A stretch of 64,000 nt of DNA from CAYQJS01 sp964417895 (GTDB lineage: Bacteria; Chloroflexota; UBA6077; SHYK01): positions 1 to 64,000 of the forward strand of contig CAYQJS010000004.1 in assembly GCA_964417895.1 (NCBI GenBank), in the 5' to 3' direction. Position numbers and translations under genes: made by a program. This document shows positions 50,370-59,034 of this stretch, in pieces (positions within the stretch are counted from its first letter, which is position 1; every line of letters begins with the position of its first letter). Under the pieces are notes generated by a model. It had not been told where the DNA came from and did no database searches. It worked only from the letters and a program-made list of their open reading frames with translations.

Positions 50370-52064
50370 ATGCCAAAACTCGGTTTGAAGACACTGGCGT
50401 TCGTGCTCGTCCCGTTGCTCACGTTTGGCTGCGCGGGTCCGAGCCGATCGGCTGAGCCGGGCTCCGGCCAGCCCGCCGCTCAGGCAGGGCCGAAACGGCT
50501 CACCGCGGCGATCCAGGGCAGCCCACCGATCGTGTTTCAGCCGCCGAACCTGACCGATTCCCCCCGGGGCGTCAGCGAGATCACTCGCATGCTGCACGCG
50601 AGCCTGACGATAGTCGACACCAACGGCGACATGCATCCGATGCTCGCCGAATCGGTGCCCACCACTGAGAACGGCGGCTGGAAGGTCTTTCCCGACGGCA
50701 CCATGGAGACGACTTATCGGATCCGCCAGGGGGTCGAGTGGCACGACGGCGTGCCCCTGACGACGGACGACCTGCTGTTCACGTACCGGGTGGTGAGCGA
50801 CCGGACGGCGATGCCGGCCTTCCGAGATCCGGCGTTTGATGCGATCAGCCGAATAGACGCGACCGACGACCGGACCATCGTCGTCCACTGGAAGCAGCCG
50901 TTTATTCGGGCGAGTGAGATCTGGCACGGCAACCCGTTCATCATGCCCAAGCGCATCCTCGACGGGCAGTACGACGGCCAGGAGAGCCTCCTCCGCCATC
51001 CCTATTTCGCGCAGGAATTCGTCGGCCTCGGCCCCTACAAGCTCAAGGAATGGAACATTGCCGTCCAGTACATCGTCGAGGCCAACGATCAGTACATCCT
51101 CGGCCGACCCAAGATCGACGAGATCGTGGTCCGCACCATCGCTGACACCAACACGATCGCGGCCTCGCTGCTGTCGGGCTCGACCGACATCGTGTTGGGG
51201 CGTGCGCTCTCCCTGGACCATATCATCCTCCTGAAGGAGCGCTGGCCGGAAGGAAGAACGCTCACGCCCCTGGTGAGCCTGATGCGCAACGAGCCGCAGT
51301 TCGTCAATCCGGACCCGGTGATCGTGGCCAATCGGGACTTTCGTGAAGCCTACTACCGGCTGATCGACCGCGATCTCCTAGCCGAGAGCATCCAGTCCGG
51401 GATCGTGCCGGCCGCGGATCACCATATCGATCCCGGCGAGCACGAGTACCAGGCCACCCTGTCCTCGGTGGTGAAGTACCCGTACGACCCGCGGCGAGCG
51501 GCGCAGCTGCTGGAGGGCCTCGGTCACACGAAGGGACCCAACGGCATCTACCGCGATGCCAGCGGGAAGGAGCTCCGGGTCGAGAACCGGGCCACGTCCG
51601 GTGACATCAACCCGAAGACGATGTTCGCGGTGGCGGACATGGTCCAGCAGGGCGGCATCGGGGTGGACGCCTTGGTCATTCCCGAGCAGAGGATCTCCGA
51701 TAACGAGTACCGGTCGAACTTCCCGGCGATGACCACCAACGGCGGAGGCACCTCGGCAATCGTCGAGCGGTACCACAGCGCTCAAGCGCGCACCGCCGAG
51801 AACAGATATGCCGGCAACAACCGGTCCCGGTACAGCGATCCCCAGCTCGACGCCCTCATCGACAGCTACAAGGTCACCATCCCGATGGCGGAGCGGATGC
51901 AGTACGCGAGTGAGATTGTTCGCATCGTCACGCAAAACCTGGTGGTCATGCCGCTGTTCTGGGACACCTGGCCGGGCGTGCAGACCAACCGATTGCAGAA
52001 CGCGAGCGCTGCTTCCAGCGGCGGCGCCGCGGCCTGGAACGTCCACGAGTGGGACATCCAATAG
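50370..52064 (+). CDS. Peptide/nickel-type ABC binding lipoprotein (SBP_bac_5), paralogue 2
   Basis: The 564-residue protein has a lipoprotein signal (MPKLGLKTLAFVLVPLLTFG then C at about 21), PKRLTAAIQGSPP, then TYRIRQGVEWHDGVPLTTDD, GLGPYKLKEWNI, NPDPVIVANRDFREAYYRLI and IDSYKVTIPMAERMQYASEI. It ends WNVHEWDIQ. It groups with the 26171 and 60340 genes by sequence. No transporter subunits lie nearby; the adjacent genes are unrelated. ATG 50370 follows GAGGGAGGGTACCC; a much longer upstream frame is rejected because it would precede the signal peptide. Confidence 0.92.
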   Translation: MPKLGLKTLAFVLVPLLTFGCAGPSRSAEPGSGQPAAQAGPKRLTAAIQGSPPIVFQPPNLTDSPRGVSEITRMLHASLTIVDTNGDMHPMLAESVPTTENGGWKVFPDGTMETTYRIRQGVEWHDGVPLTTDDLLFTYRVVSDRTAMPAFRDPAFDAISRIDATDDRTIVVHWKQPFIRASEIWHGNPFIMPKRILDGQYDGQESLLRHPYFAQEFVGLGPYKLKEWNIAVQYIVEANDQYILGRPKIDEIVVRTIADTNTIAASLLSGSTDIVLGRALSLDHIILLKERWPEGRTLTPLVSLMRNEPQFVNPDPVIVANRDFREAYYRLIDRDLLAESIQSGIVPAADHHIDPGEHEYQATLSSVVKYPYDPRRAAQLLEGLGHTKGPNGIYRDASGKELRVENRATSGDINPKTMFAVADMVQQGGIGVDALVIPEQRISDNEYRSNFPAMTTNGGGTSAIVERYHSAQARTAENRYAGNNRSRYSDPQLDALIDSYKVTIPMAERMQYASEIVRIVTQNLVVMPLFWDTWPGVQTNRLQNASAASSGGAAAWNVHEWDIQ

Positions 52065-52352
52065 CCTGAACCACCCGCCCGGCGCGGAGAAAGGAGTGCC
52101 CCGAGCACTGGGGGCATTCCTTTCGTCAGCGACCGCCTCCATTTATCGGCGCTTCCGCCCCAGAGCTGGTTCGTCATCGTGGCTGCGGTTCTACTCTGCT
52201 CAGCATACGGGGACGACGAGTGTGGGAGCTGGTAAGACCGACGCGTTGAGGCACACCAAGGAACGATAGTGGCGACCGACTGGGTTTCACTGGGCGGCGC
52301 GAGCTAAGCTTGGTTTCGCCAGACCAGAAATTGAGCAGAGGTGCTTGTTGTC

Positions 52353-52622
52353 ATGCCCACATTCCGCCCTCTTAGCGCTGACCAACTCGCTGCTTTGCAA
52401 AAGCGCCGCGGAGCCGCGGTCGATCTGACGGAGTACACCGACTTCATTCGAGACCTGCAGGTCGGTGAGGGGGGGCATTTGACCCTCGAATCTAACGAAC
52501 AGAAGCAAACGGTGAAGCGTCGACTGACCCGCGCCGCCCATCTGCTGGGGCGGAGCGTTCGCTACCGTCGCAGCGAAGCCAACACCATCAGGTTCGAGCT
52601 GGTTACCTCGTCGGCAACATGA
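52353..52622 (+). CDS. Hypothetical protein, DNA-binding-like
   Basis: From ATG 52353 the 89-residue protein starts MPTFRPLSADQLAALQKRRG, continues VDLTEYTDFIRDLQVGEGGH and ends RSVRYRRSEANTIRFELVTS. It is a recurrent small protein type with a KRRLTRAAHLLGRSVRYRRS core that suggests a nucleic-acid- or chromatin-associated role, but no function is established. AGAGGTG lies about 12 nt upstream. Confidence 0.6.
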   Translation: MPTFRPLSADQLAALQKRRGAAVDLTEYTDFIRDLQVGEGGHLTLESNEQKQTVKRRLTRAAHLLGRSVRYRRSEANTIRFELVTSSAT

Positions 52623-52741
52623 GTCCCCGCCGGCTCAAACGCCGGGTGACACGAGGAACCAATAGTGGCCGCCCGTTGCCCGCGCGAGGGGAGCAGGGTT
52701 CAGCTGCTCTGCCTCCTGTCGGCTTCCTGCGCCTTGACGAC

Positions 52742-52806
52742 CGGATCTCAGCGCCTTCGTGACCGGCCAGATGATCGTCGTCGGCGGCGGCGACGTCATG
52801 TATTAG
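52742..52806 (+). pseudogene. 3' fragment of an SDR gene (duplicated)
   Basis: The last 65 bases, including the stop, of the SDR gene at 44472-45233 are present here almost unchanged (GATCTCAGCGCCTTCGTGAC, then CGGCGACGTCATGTATTAG). The rest of the gene is absent. This marks the left edge of a segmental duplication with the methyltransferase. Confidence 0.88.
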
Positions 52807-52824
52807 GAGCGAGTTCCGAGAACT

Positions 52825-52921
52825 GTCATCCTGAGGCCGCAGGCCGAAGGATCTGATGCGAGTACCGTTTGTGCGTGGTAGTTTACGTTCGTGACAGATC
52901 CTTCGCTTCGCTCAGGATGAC
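52825..52921. repeat. Inverted-repeat element (GTCATCCTGAG...CTCAGGATGAC), copy 2
   Basis: This is the same element as at 45251-45348, in the same place between the SDR end and the methyltransferase. The right arm here is the better match to the family consensus (AGATCCTTCGCTTCGCTCAG). Confidence 0.8.
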
Positions 52922-52942
52922 AGATTGTTGGCGGAGTGAAGG

Positions 52943-53752
52943 ATGACCGGCAGCGAACGTGAAGTGCCCTCGCGCGGCTCGCCCGTCAGTTGGGACGCGA
53001 CCGCCTATGACACCAGGCACGCCTACGTGGCTCGCTACGGCGCCGACCTGGTGGATACGCTGGCGCCCCTTTGGCGAGAGCGCGTGCTGGATCTCGGCTG
53101 CGGAACGGGGCATCTGAGCGCGCGCATCGCCGCGCGCGGAGCAGAAGTCATCGGCATCGACTCATCGCCTGAGATGATCGAGCGAGCGCGAAGCAACTAC
53201 CCGGGCCTCGACTTCCGTCTGGCTGACGCAACCGACTTCCAGCTCGATGAGCCCGTCGACGCCGTGTTCTCCAACGCCGTCCTGCACTGGGTGACGGTGT
53301 CAGCCCAGGACTCCGTTGCCGCGTGCGTTCGGCGTACGCTTCGACCCGGCGGCCGATTCGTCGCGGAGCTGGGCGGCAAAGGCAATGTCGGCACGATCAT
53401 CGCCGCGCTCCGTTCGGCCCTGGAGACCATCGGCGGTCATGCGATGAGTCCCGACCTCGATCCCTGGTACTTCCCCACCATCGGCGAGTACGCCAGCGTG
53501 CTGGAACGACAGGGCCTGGCGGTGGTTCACGCGGAGCTCTTCGACCGGCTCACCACGCTCGAAAACGGGGATGACGGCATGCGCGATTGGATCGAGATGT
53601 TCGCCGCCGATTGGCTTGCGCTCGTGCCCCGCGGCCGGCGGCGGGCGTTGATCTCCGCGGCCGAGCGCGGCATGCGCGACGCCCTTTACCACGACGGCCA
53701 CTGGACAGCGGACTATCGGCGCCTCAGGATCATGGCCCTACGCGAGTCTTGA
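52943..53752 (+). CDS. Class I SAM-dependent methyltransferase, copy 2
   Basis: This 269-residue duplicate of the protein at 45371 has the same SAM-binding motifs (VLDLGCGTGHLSARIAARGA and EVIGIDSSPEMIERARSNYP) and substitutions spread evenly (for example SPSMIERAK versus SPEMIERAR). The reading frame is intact, so it is under selection or recent. ATG 52943 is in the same context as copy 1. A stretch with GTGAGG strings follows its stop. Confidence 0.92.
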   Translation: MTGSEREVPSRGSPVSWDATAYDTRHAYVARYGADLVDTLAPLWRERVLDLGCGTGHLSARIAARGAEVIGIDSSPEMIERARSNYPGLDFRLADATDFQLDEPVDAVFSNAVLHWVTVSAQDSVAACVRRTLRPGGRFVAELGGKGNVGTIIAALRSALETIGGHAMSPDLDPWYFPTIGEYASVLERQGLAVVHAELFDRLTTLENGDDGMRDWIEMFAADWLALVPRGRRRALISAAERGMRDALYHDGHWTADYRRLRIMALRES

Positions 53753-53869
53753 GGCGCGAGGCGTGAGGGGGGACCCACGAAGGCTCACGAGCCTTGAGCC
53801 CCGTTAGCGCCTTGCCCCCTCACGCGTCATAGCTCACTAGGAGCGGATCGTGTAGTCTGCCGGGAGGGT

Positions 53870-55018
53870 GTGATTCTAAACAAAGCGAACAAGCCGCTAA
53901 TCCGGTGGACGTCTGGCCCGGGGACCGTGAGAGCTGACGCTAGAGAGGACGTCAAGACCATCGCCGCCTCGAGAGAAGACGAGATCCATCAAGTCGACTT
54001 CTCAGCCCCGCACCTCGTGATCCTCGGTGCTGGGGCGAGCCGGGCGGCATTTCCTCATGGCGACCGGAATGGGCAACAACTTCCTCTAATGGCCGACTTT
54101 ACTCAGATCGTGCCGGTCTCAGATCTGTTGGACTCTCATGGAATCGTTCACAGGGGGCAAAATCTGGAAGATATCTACACCCATCTGTGCGGCACTCCCG
54201 AACTCGACGAGGTCTGCGCGGAGCTGGAACGGATCGTCTCCTCCTACTTCTCTTCACTCGCACTCCCGGAAACACCGTCGCTCTATGACCACCTGATACT
54301 CTCGCTCAGAGGTAAGGATGTAATCGCGACATCCAACTGGGATCCGTTTCTCATCCGGGCAGCCAGACGCAGTGGGTTGGCCTCTGGCGAGATTCCGCTC
54401 ATGCTATTCCTTCATGGCAATGTGCTCGCGGGCTTCTGTCAGCGCGACCTTGTTTTCGGTGTCAGAGGTACGCGCTGCTCGACCTGTGGTCAGATCTTCT
54501 CACCGTCCAAGCTGCTATACCCTGTCGGGAACAAGGATTACAATGCGGACCCCATGATTGCCAATGCCTGGCGCGCTGTACAGGAAGCGTTACGTCGAAC
54601 CTTCATGGTTACCGTATTCGGATACAGCGCACCGCAGTCCGACGCCGCCGCAATACGCCTCTTCCTCGATGCATGGGGGGACGGTGCGGCTCGACAAATT
54701 GAGCACTTTGAGATCATCGACATAAGGCCGCCCGAGGACCTCCGCAAACAGTGGGCCCCGTTCATTCACACCCATCACTACTCCGTGCTCGCCTCGCCCT
54801 ACGATTCTTGGATGTTCAAGCATCCTCGCCGTACAGGCGAAGCCTACCGTAACCAGTACTTAAAAGGGATGTTCATCGACGACAATCCGATTCCCCGAGA
54901 GGCTTCGTTCGAAACTCTGACGCATTTCTACGCGCCCTTGCTCGAGGTCGAACGCGCAACGCCATCGGTTAGTGAATCTGAAACTCCGAACCCGCCCGGT
55001 GGCGATTCTACACAGTAG
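53870..55018 (+). CDS. SIR2-like NAD-binding protein
   Basis: The 382-residue protein contains LVILGAGASRAAFPHGDRNG (NAD-binding GAGxS), DVIATSNWDPFLIRAARRSG (N-x-D motif with the catalytic-type Asn) and MLFLHGN (catalytic-type His). A CSTCGQIF zinc-knuckle half follows, then MVTVFGYSAPQSD (second NAD loop). These match SIR2-like domains found in bacterial defence proteins, many of which are NADases, rather than protein-deacylating sirtuins. Residues 1-45 and 330-382 are unrecognised. GTG 53870 follows CGGGAGGGT. Base use is visibly less G+C-rich than neighbours. It is convergent with the LRR/J-domain pair. Confidence 0.8.
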   Translation: MILNKANKPLIRWTSGPGTVRADAREDVKTIAASREDEIHQVDFSAPHLVILGAGASRAAFPHGDRNGQQLPLMADFTQIVPVSDLLDSHGIVHRGQNLEDIYTHLCGTPELDEVCAELERIVSSYFSSLALPETPSLYDHLILSLRGKDVIATSNWDPFLIRAARRSGLASGEIPLMLFLHGNVLAGFCQRDLVFGVRGTRCSTCGQIFSPSKLLYPVGNKDYNADPMIANAWRAVQEALRRTFMVTVFGYSAPQSDAAAIRLFLDAWGDGAARQIEHFEIIDIRPPEDLRKQWAPFIHTHHYSVLASPYDSWMFKHPRRTGEAYRNQYLKGMFIDDNPIPREASFETLTHFYAPLLEVERATPSVSESETPNPPGGDSTQ

Positions 55019-55382
55019 GAGCCCATCGCGTGACGATGCCTAGGCTGCTATGCTGCCCTGCTGGGTATATCGACGCGCGGTCGCGTGACGCGTTTGCGCG
55101 ATCTACTTCGTCCTACGGGTTTCGGGTCGTCTAAGTCCCAACGTAGCGCGCCTACCGGCATGTCGAATTGGCGGAGTGCTTCAACTCTTGATCGGCCAAG
55201 GCATTAGGCCCGCACCTCGTCGCGGCTCACCGGGGCACCCGCACCGTGTCTTTCGGCGCGCGATTCGCCTCACGATCTGCGCCCTGCCCCACCATCAGTT
55301 TGGTGACCTGCCCCTGTCCAAGCTGCAGACCGGGGTTGCCGCAACGGTTTTTCGTTCCGATTGGGGTCGCCGGCGATCGGGA
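55019..55382. other. Intergenic region between convergent island genes
   Basis: This stretch of about 364 bp lies between the SIR2-like and LRR genes. A 77-residue frame at 55246-55479 is weak and overlaps the LRR gene's shadow. No terminator with a U-tract is evident. Confidence 0.4.
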
Positions 55383-56402
55383 CTACGCCCATATGTCACA
55401 ACTCGGGAGGGCCCTCCGCAGACGATCAAGCCCTGCGTCGGTGATCGCCGTGTCGACGAGGGCAAGCATCTCGAGCTGAGTCAGCCCGCGCAACGCTTCC
55501 AGCCCCGCGTCGGTGATCGCGGTACCGCTGAGAGTAAGCTTCCGGAGCTGAGTCAGCGCGCGCAGCGATGCAAGCCCACCATCGGTGATCGCCGTGTCGT
55601 TGAGTTCAAGCGACTGGAGGTGAGTCAGCCCGCGCAACACTTTCAGCCCCGCGTCGGTAATGGCGGTACCGTTGAGGTGAAGGCTCTTGAGCTGAGTCAG
55701 TCCGCTCAATGCTGCCAGCCCTGCGTCGGCGATTGCGGTATCGTTGAGCCACAGTGTCTCCAGCTGCCTAAACGCGCGCAACGCTGCCAGCTCCGTCCCG
55801 GTGATCGCGGTCTCCCATAGACCAAGCTCCTCGAGCTGGGTCAACCCGCTCAACGCCGCCAGCCCCGCGCCGGTGATTTTTGTATGGCCGATGGAAAGCG
55901 TCCTCAGTTGCGTCAACCCGCGCAAGGCTTCGAGCCCGACGTCGGTGATCGCCGTGTAGGCGAGCTCAAGCGACTTGAGTTGAGTCAGCCCACTCAATGC
56001 CGTAACGATTGCGTCAGTTACCTCACTGTCTTGCGAGGAGTACGCGGGGCTCAGGCCTTTCCCAGACGAGAATTCCAAACCATAAAGATCATTCGGGCCT
56101 AGCGCCACGAGGGGCGAAGGATCACCGAGACGATCTGGGTATATCCGCAGAGTCACCAGAGCATTGGCACTGACAGTGACGTCACCCCTGGCATCCCGCC
56201 ATTCAGACGCATAAGTCTGCCCCTTACCCTCATTGGCAATGGCGTACTCACCGATCGACCGGTCCCTGGGGAAGCGGATCGTTCGCGTGGATAGCCGGGC
56301 AAGATCGGCCAAAGTGCGGCCAACCAGTTGCGACGAGGCGAGCCGTGCGAGCGCGGACTGGCGCGCTGGCACTAGGCTCTGCGTAGGCTCCTCGGGCTTC
56401 AT
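55383..56402 (-). CDS. Leucine-rich-repeat protein
   Basis: The 339-residue protein has an N-terminal region of about 145 residues of unknown fold, followed by eight 24-residue leucine-rich repeats of the pattern TQLKSLELxxTAITDxGLxALRGL (residues about 146-338). These form a curved ribonuclease-inhibitor-like surface for protein binding. The 72-bp DNA repeats are also visible. There is no signal peptide, so it is cytosolic. Its ATG overlaps the TGA of the J-domain gene (ATGA), so the two are translationally coupled and their products probably act together. LRRs of this kind often sense a protein ligand. Confidence 0.88.
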   Translation of the reverse strand: MKPEEPTQSLVPARQSALARLASSQLVGRTLADLARLSTRTIRFPRDRSIGEYAIANEGKGQTYASEWRDARGDVTVSANALVTLRIYPDRLGDPSPLVALGPNDLYGLEFSSGKGLSPAYSSQDSEVTDAIVTALSGLTQLKSLELAYTAITDVGLEALRGLTQLRTLSIGHTKITGAGLAALSGLTQLEELGLWETAITGTELAALRAFRQLETLWLNDTAIADAGLAALSGLTQLKSLHLNGTAITDAGLKVLRGLTHLQSLELNDTAITDGGLASLRALTQLRKLTLSGTAITDAGLEALRGLTQLEMLALVDTAITDAGLDRLRRALPSCDIWA

Positions 56403-57175
56403 TGCGCACCCACCAGTGTGTCCAGCATTTCCAGCCGGCTTCTTGTCGACGCGATATTCTCGTCGAGGGTTGCCGCCAACTCCTCTAGAATGTCTCGGCC
56501 TTCGACCATTCCGTGCTCAGCTTTGATTTTCAACTGGTAGAAGTCTGAGGCTTCGATCTCGGCGATCTCGCTGGCTATGGCCTTCAACCTGGTCGTTACC
56601 AGTGCGACCTTGCGGATAGCCCGGATGAGTTCATCAGCGGTCCCAGCTCCGGTTATCGCCTCCGGCCTCGCCTCCCAGTCGCGAAGAATAGCCGCGAGCC
56701 GTGCCTCATCCCCACTCTCATAGGCCTGATTAGCTTCAGTCATGACTCGCACACGCTCGGCGCGATCGATGTCCGTCCCCAAGTCGGGGTGGACTTTCTT
56801 TGCTACCTCCCTGTAGATCTTCCTGAGTTGCTCAGACGGCGTTTCTCCTTCTTTCGCGTCGGGCGGAACAGGCTCCCCAACACTCTCTGCGCTCTCCTCT
56901 GCCCGCTGCCGAGTCCGTTGAGCTTCCTCGCGAGCGGCTTTGTCTCCCGGGGCCAGTTCGGCGAGAGCTTCGGCTACTCGGGCTTCTAATTCGTCGAGTT
57001 CGGCGTACCGGCGCCCAACAACACGCAGGTAGGCCCGTTGGAACCGGTACATCTCAATGAGAAGAGTCGCTAGGACGGTCTCCTGGTCAGCCAAGTCGGT
57101 CTCAAGTGCATTGAGGTCGGCGAGCTTTCTGGCCAGCTCCTCCTCTTCCGGTGTGACCCACGGGATCATAGACAT
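56399..57175 (-). CDS. J-domain (DnaJ-like) coiled-coil protein
   Basis: The 258-residue protein has a helical N-terminal part (LARKLADLNALETDLADQET, a probable coiled coil) and a central J domain with SEQLRKIYREVAKKVHPDLG containing the HPD tripeptide needed to stimulate an Hsp70. A C-terminal helical region ends in ILEELAATLDENIAS. It lacks the Gly/Phe and zinc regions of true DnaJ. Start choices are GTG 57184, ATG 57175 or ATG 57169; ATG 57175 is used, and none has a strong ribosome site. It is coupled to the LRR gene downstream. The 5' end overlaps the broken polyketide synthase fragment. Confidence 0.82.
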   Translation of the reverse strand: MSMIPWVTPEEEELARKLADLNALETDLADQETVLATLLIEMYRFQRAYLRVVGRRYAELDELEARVAEALAELAPGDKAAREEAQRTRQRAEESAESVGEPVPPDAKEGETPSEQLRKIYREVAKKVHPDLGTDIDRAERVRVMTEANQAYESGDEARLAAILRDWEARPEAITGAGTADELIRAIRKVALVTTRLKAIASEIAEIEASDFYQLKIKAEHGMVEGRDILEELAATLDENIASTRSRLEMLDTLVGAQ

Positions 57176-57423
57176 GACCAGCACAACGCGCCGTCAACGC
57201 GGCCAGTTGGCCTCTCGGTCAGCGAGCGCGGACGATGGAAGTAGTCGAGTGGGAGCACGCTGTAGCGCTGATCGACCCCCGCATTGTCGTAGATCGCCAT
57301 AAGTGCGGCCAATCGGCACGGGCTCAGCTCAAAGCTCCGCGCCACGGCGTCCTTTACGTCCTCGCGGTGCAGCACGAAGGGCGGGGTAACGGTCGCTGTA
57401 GCGACTATCGTCTGCACTGCCAC
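57166..57423 (-). pseudogene. Type III polyketide synthase, N-terminal fragment
   Basis: The 85-residue frame (GTG 57423) reads TVTPPFVLHREDVKDAVARS, FELSPCRLAALMAIYDNAGV and DQRYSVLPLDYFHRPRSLTE, matching the first about 65 residues of chalcone/stilbene-synthase-type polyketide synthases. It then passes into unrelated sequence where the J-domain gene begins. The catalytic Cys and His domain is absent (family length about 350-390). The island genes thus appear to have replaced or displaced the rest of the enzyme. Confidence 0.75.
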
Positions 57424-57582
57424 GCCTTGCCCTTCTAAGCACGCTCGATGACCACCACCGGCGCGGTTTCAGTCAACCTCCCGACCTCCCCCGGACCTCC
57501 CCGACCACTGCGCCGCTTGAAGCCGCTGAGCCGAGGCCCCTGGCATCCTGTAGGCGATGCTACCATAGCGTCGGGAAGCTGA

Positions 57583-58160
57583 ATGGCGCAGATTGGCGCC
57601 CGGGCCCCGACCGCTCCGCCGCCGGCTGTGCCGGAGCAGGGGCCGTGGCTGCGGCGCGCGCTCGCCTGGTTCCCGCTTCTCCACCCCTTCCCGTCGCTGG
57701 TGGTGGCGGCCACGGGCGGCGGGTTCGCAGCCGTGGCCAGCCCACGTCCCCTCGCACCAGACCACGCTCTTTTCTTGGTCGACGCTGGGGGGAGTTGCCA
57801 TCGGCAGCTGGATGGGCCTAACCGGTCGGCGCGCTGCTTGCCCTGGCGCTGCATCTCGCGAACGCGTTGCCCGACGACGAGCCTGACCGCGAGGCGAGCG
57901 CCGGTAGCCTGGTTCAATTCCTGGGGCGACGAGGCTCGCTCGTGATCCTCTTCCTCTCCTTCGGCCTGGCGCTGATTTGCCGCCTGGCCTACATCGACTC
58001 GCTCAAGCACCAGAGCTACGCGGGCTGGCCATCCTCCTCGGAGGCACCATCGGCCTGGCGAGCCGACCCGCTACTGACTGCGTCGCCTTTCCCTTCTTGG
58101 CCGTAGGCAGTGCACCCCTCGCCATCGACGTGTGGCCACGCTCCTCGCCTAGCTCCGGTC
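57583..58160 (+). pseudogene. UbiA-family prenyltransferase remnant
   Basis: Pieces in different frames read as one UbiA-type membrane prenyltransferase: LAWFPLLHPFPSLVVAATGG near 57660, then ALLALALHLANALPDDEPDR (the second Asp-rich motif) with GSLVQFLGRRGSLVILFLSF, and then GLAILLGGTIGLASRPATDC followed by VAFPFLAVGSAPLAIDVW. The first Asp-rich motif region is missing and at least two frame changes occur. It is divergent from the type III polyketide synthase fragment. In bacteria these two genes often sit in one locus for alkylresorcinol or quinone-like lipids, so both are probably relics of it. Confidence 0.7.
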
Positions 58161-58227
58161 ATGGTGGCCGGGGGCACCGAACGCCATTGCGGGATCGTGT
58201 ACCGTGGCCCGGAAACCCTGGGCCGCA

Positions 58228-59034
58228 TTAGCTGGCCCCTGCTCCCGGTGACGAATCAGAAAGACGCGTCAGGTCCTTCACCAGGGTGGCGAACGCCGAC
58301 CGAACCGTCGGCGCCATTCCAGTCTTATGGTCGAACAGATCGAACGCTTCCTGCAGATAACCGGCAGCCCTAACCAGATAGTCAGGGTCGCTCGGTAGGT
58401 AAGGATCGGAAGGCACGCGATGATAGCGGTGCAGCGGGTTCTGACAATGCTGAAGGTTGTAGCGCTCAACGTGCTGCCACGTGTTGTGAACAGCCGAGCT
58501 GAACGGCACGTAGGCAAAAGTATAGAGATCCTCGCAGCCAGCCTGCTCCGCCATCTTGAGGGTGCTGACGCCCGCCCAGCTTCCCACGTTGACTTCCGTG
58601 AGGAAGCCGAATCTTTGCGAGTTCAGCCAGGCTTCGCCCGCCTCGATTATCGGATCGGCGGCGGCATCGTCGCCGCGTTCTGTCAAGAGTCTCTTGCGGT
58701 GCTCAATCGCGAGCTTCTGTTGGCCGAGCGCGTACGCGATGAACTTACGGGATCTATCCAGCGGGTCTTCGAAGATCCAGGCCAGGTTGATCAGATTGTC
58801 GACCATGCTTCTGAGGACCAACGGGGCGATATGCCCATTCCAGATCGGAGGGGCGAGGGCAAACCGCGTCACAAGCGTCACTTGTCTCGCCAGAAGCCCG
58901 CCCACCACTTCGTGGATCTCACCGACGGACAGATCCAGCTGCCATCCTCGCCAGCGATCATCCAACTCCCCCAGTGCCGTGTCCACGTATCGGTTCACGA
59001 CCACGCCGAGGGCTTCCACGTTCGGTTCAGTCAC
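58228..59034 (-). CDS. DUF5677 protein
   Basis: The 268-residue helical protein contains LARQVTLVTRFALAPPIWNG, APLVLRSMVDNLINLAWIFE and ALGQQKLAIEHRKRLLTERG, together with VPFSSAVHNTWQHVERYNLQ. This pattern of paired helices and conserved R/H positions resembles DUF5677, a group often found in mobile or defence loci. Its start overlaps the end of the gene upstream by 8 bp, so they form a pair. The molecular activity is unknown. Base use is lower in G+C than flanking core genes. Confidence 0.7.
   Translation of the reverse strand: MTEPNVEALGVVVNRYVDTALGELDDRWRGWQLDLSVGEIHEVVGGLLARQVTLVTRFALAPPIWNGHIAPLVLRSMVDNLINLAWIFEDPLDRSRKFIAYALGQQKLAIEHRKRLLTERGDDAAADPIIEAGEAWLNSQRFGFLTEVNVGSWAGVSTLKMAEQAGCEDLYTFAYVPFSSAVHNTWQHVERYNLQHCQNPLHRYHRVPSDPYLPSDPDYLVRAAGYLQEAFDLFDHKTGMAPTVRSAFATLVKDLTRLSDSSPGAGAS

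Noticed and set aside
53870..55018. SIR2-like gene as a protein-deacylating sirtuin
   Set aside because: The four-Cys zinc module of class sirtuins is not complete (only CSTC), and the overall layout matches the defence-type SIR2 domain better.
55383..56402. Plus-strand ORFs opposite the LRR gene as real repeat proteins
   Set aside because: They are antisense readings of the 72-bp LRR repeats and lack ribosome sites.
57435..58010. 191-residue minus-strand ORF
   Set aside because: It is antisense to the UbiA remnant, whose conserved motifs are on the plus strand, and is rich in Arg/Gly/Pro shadow codons.
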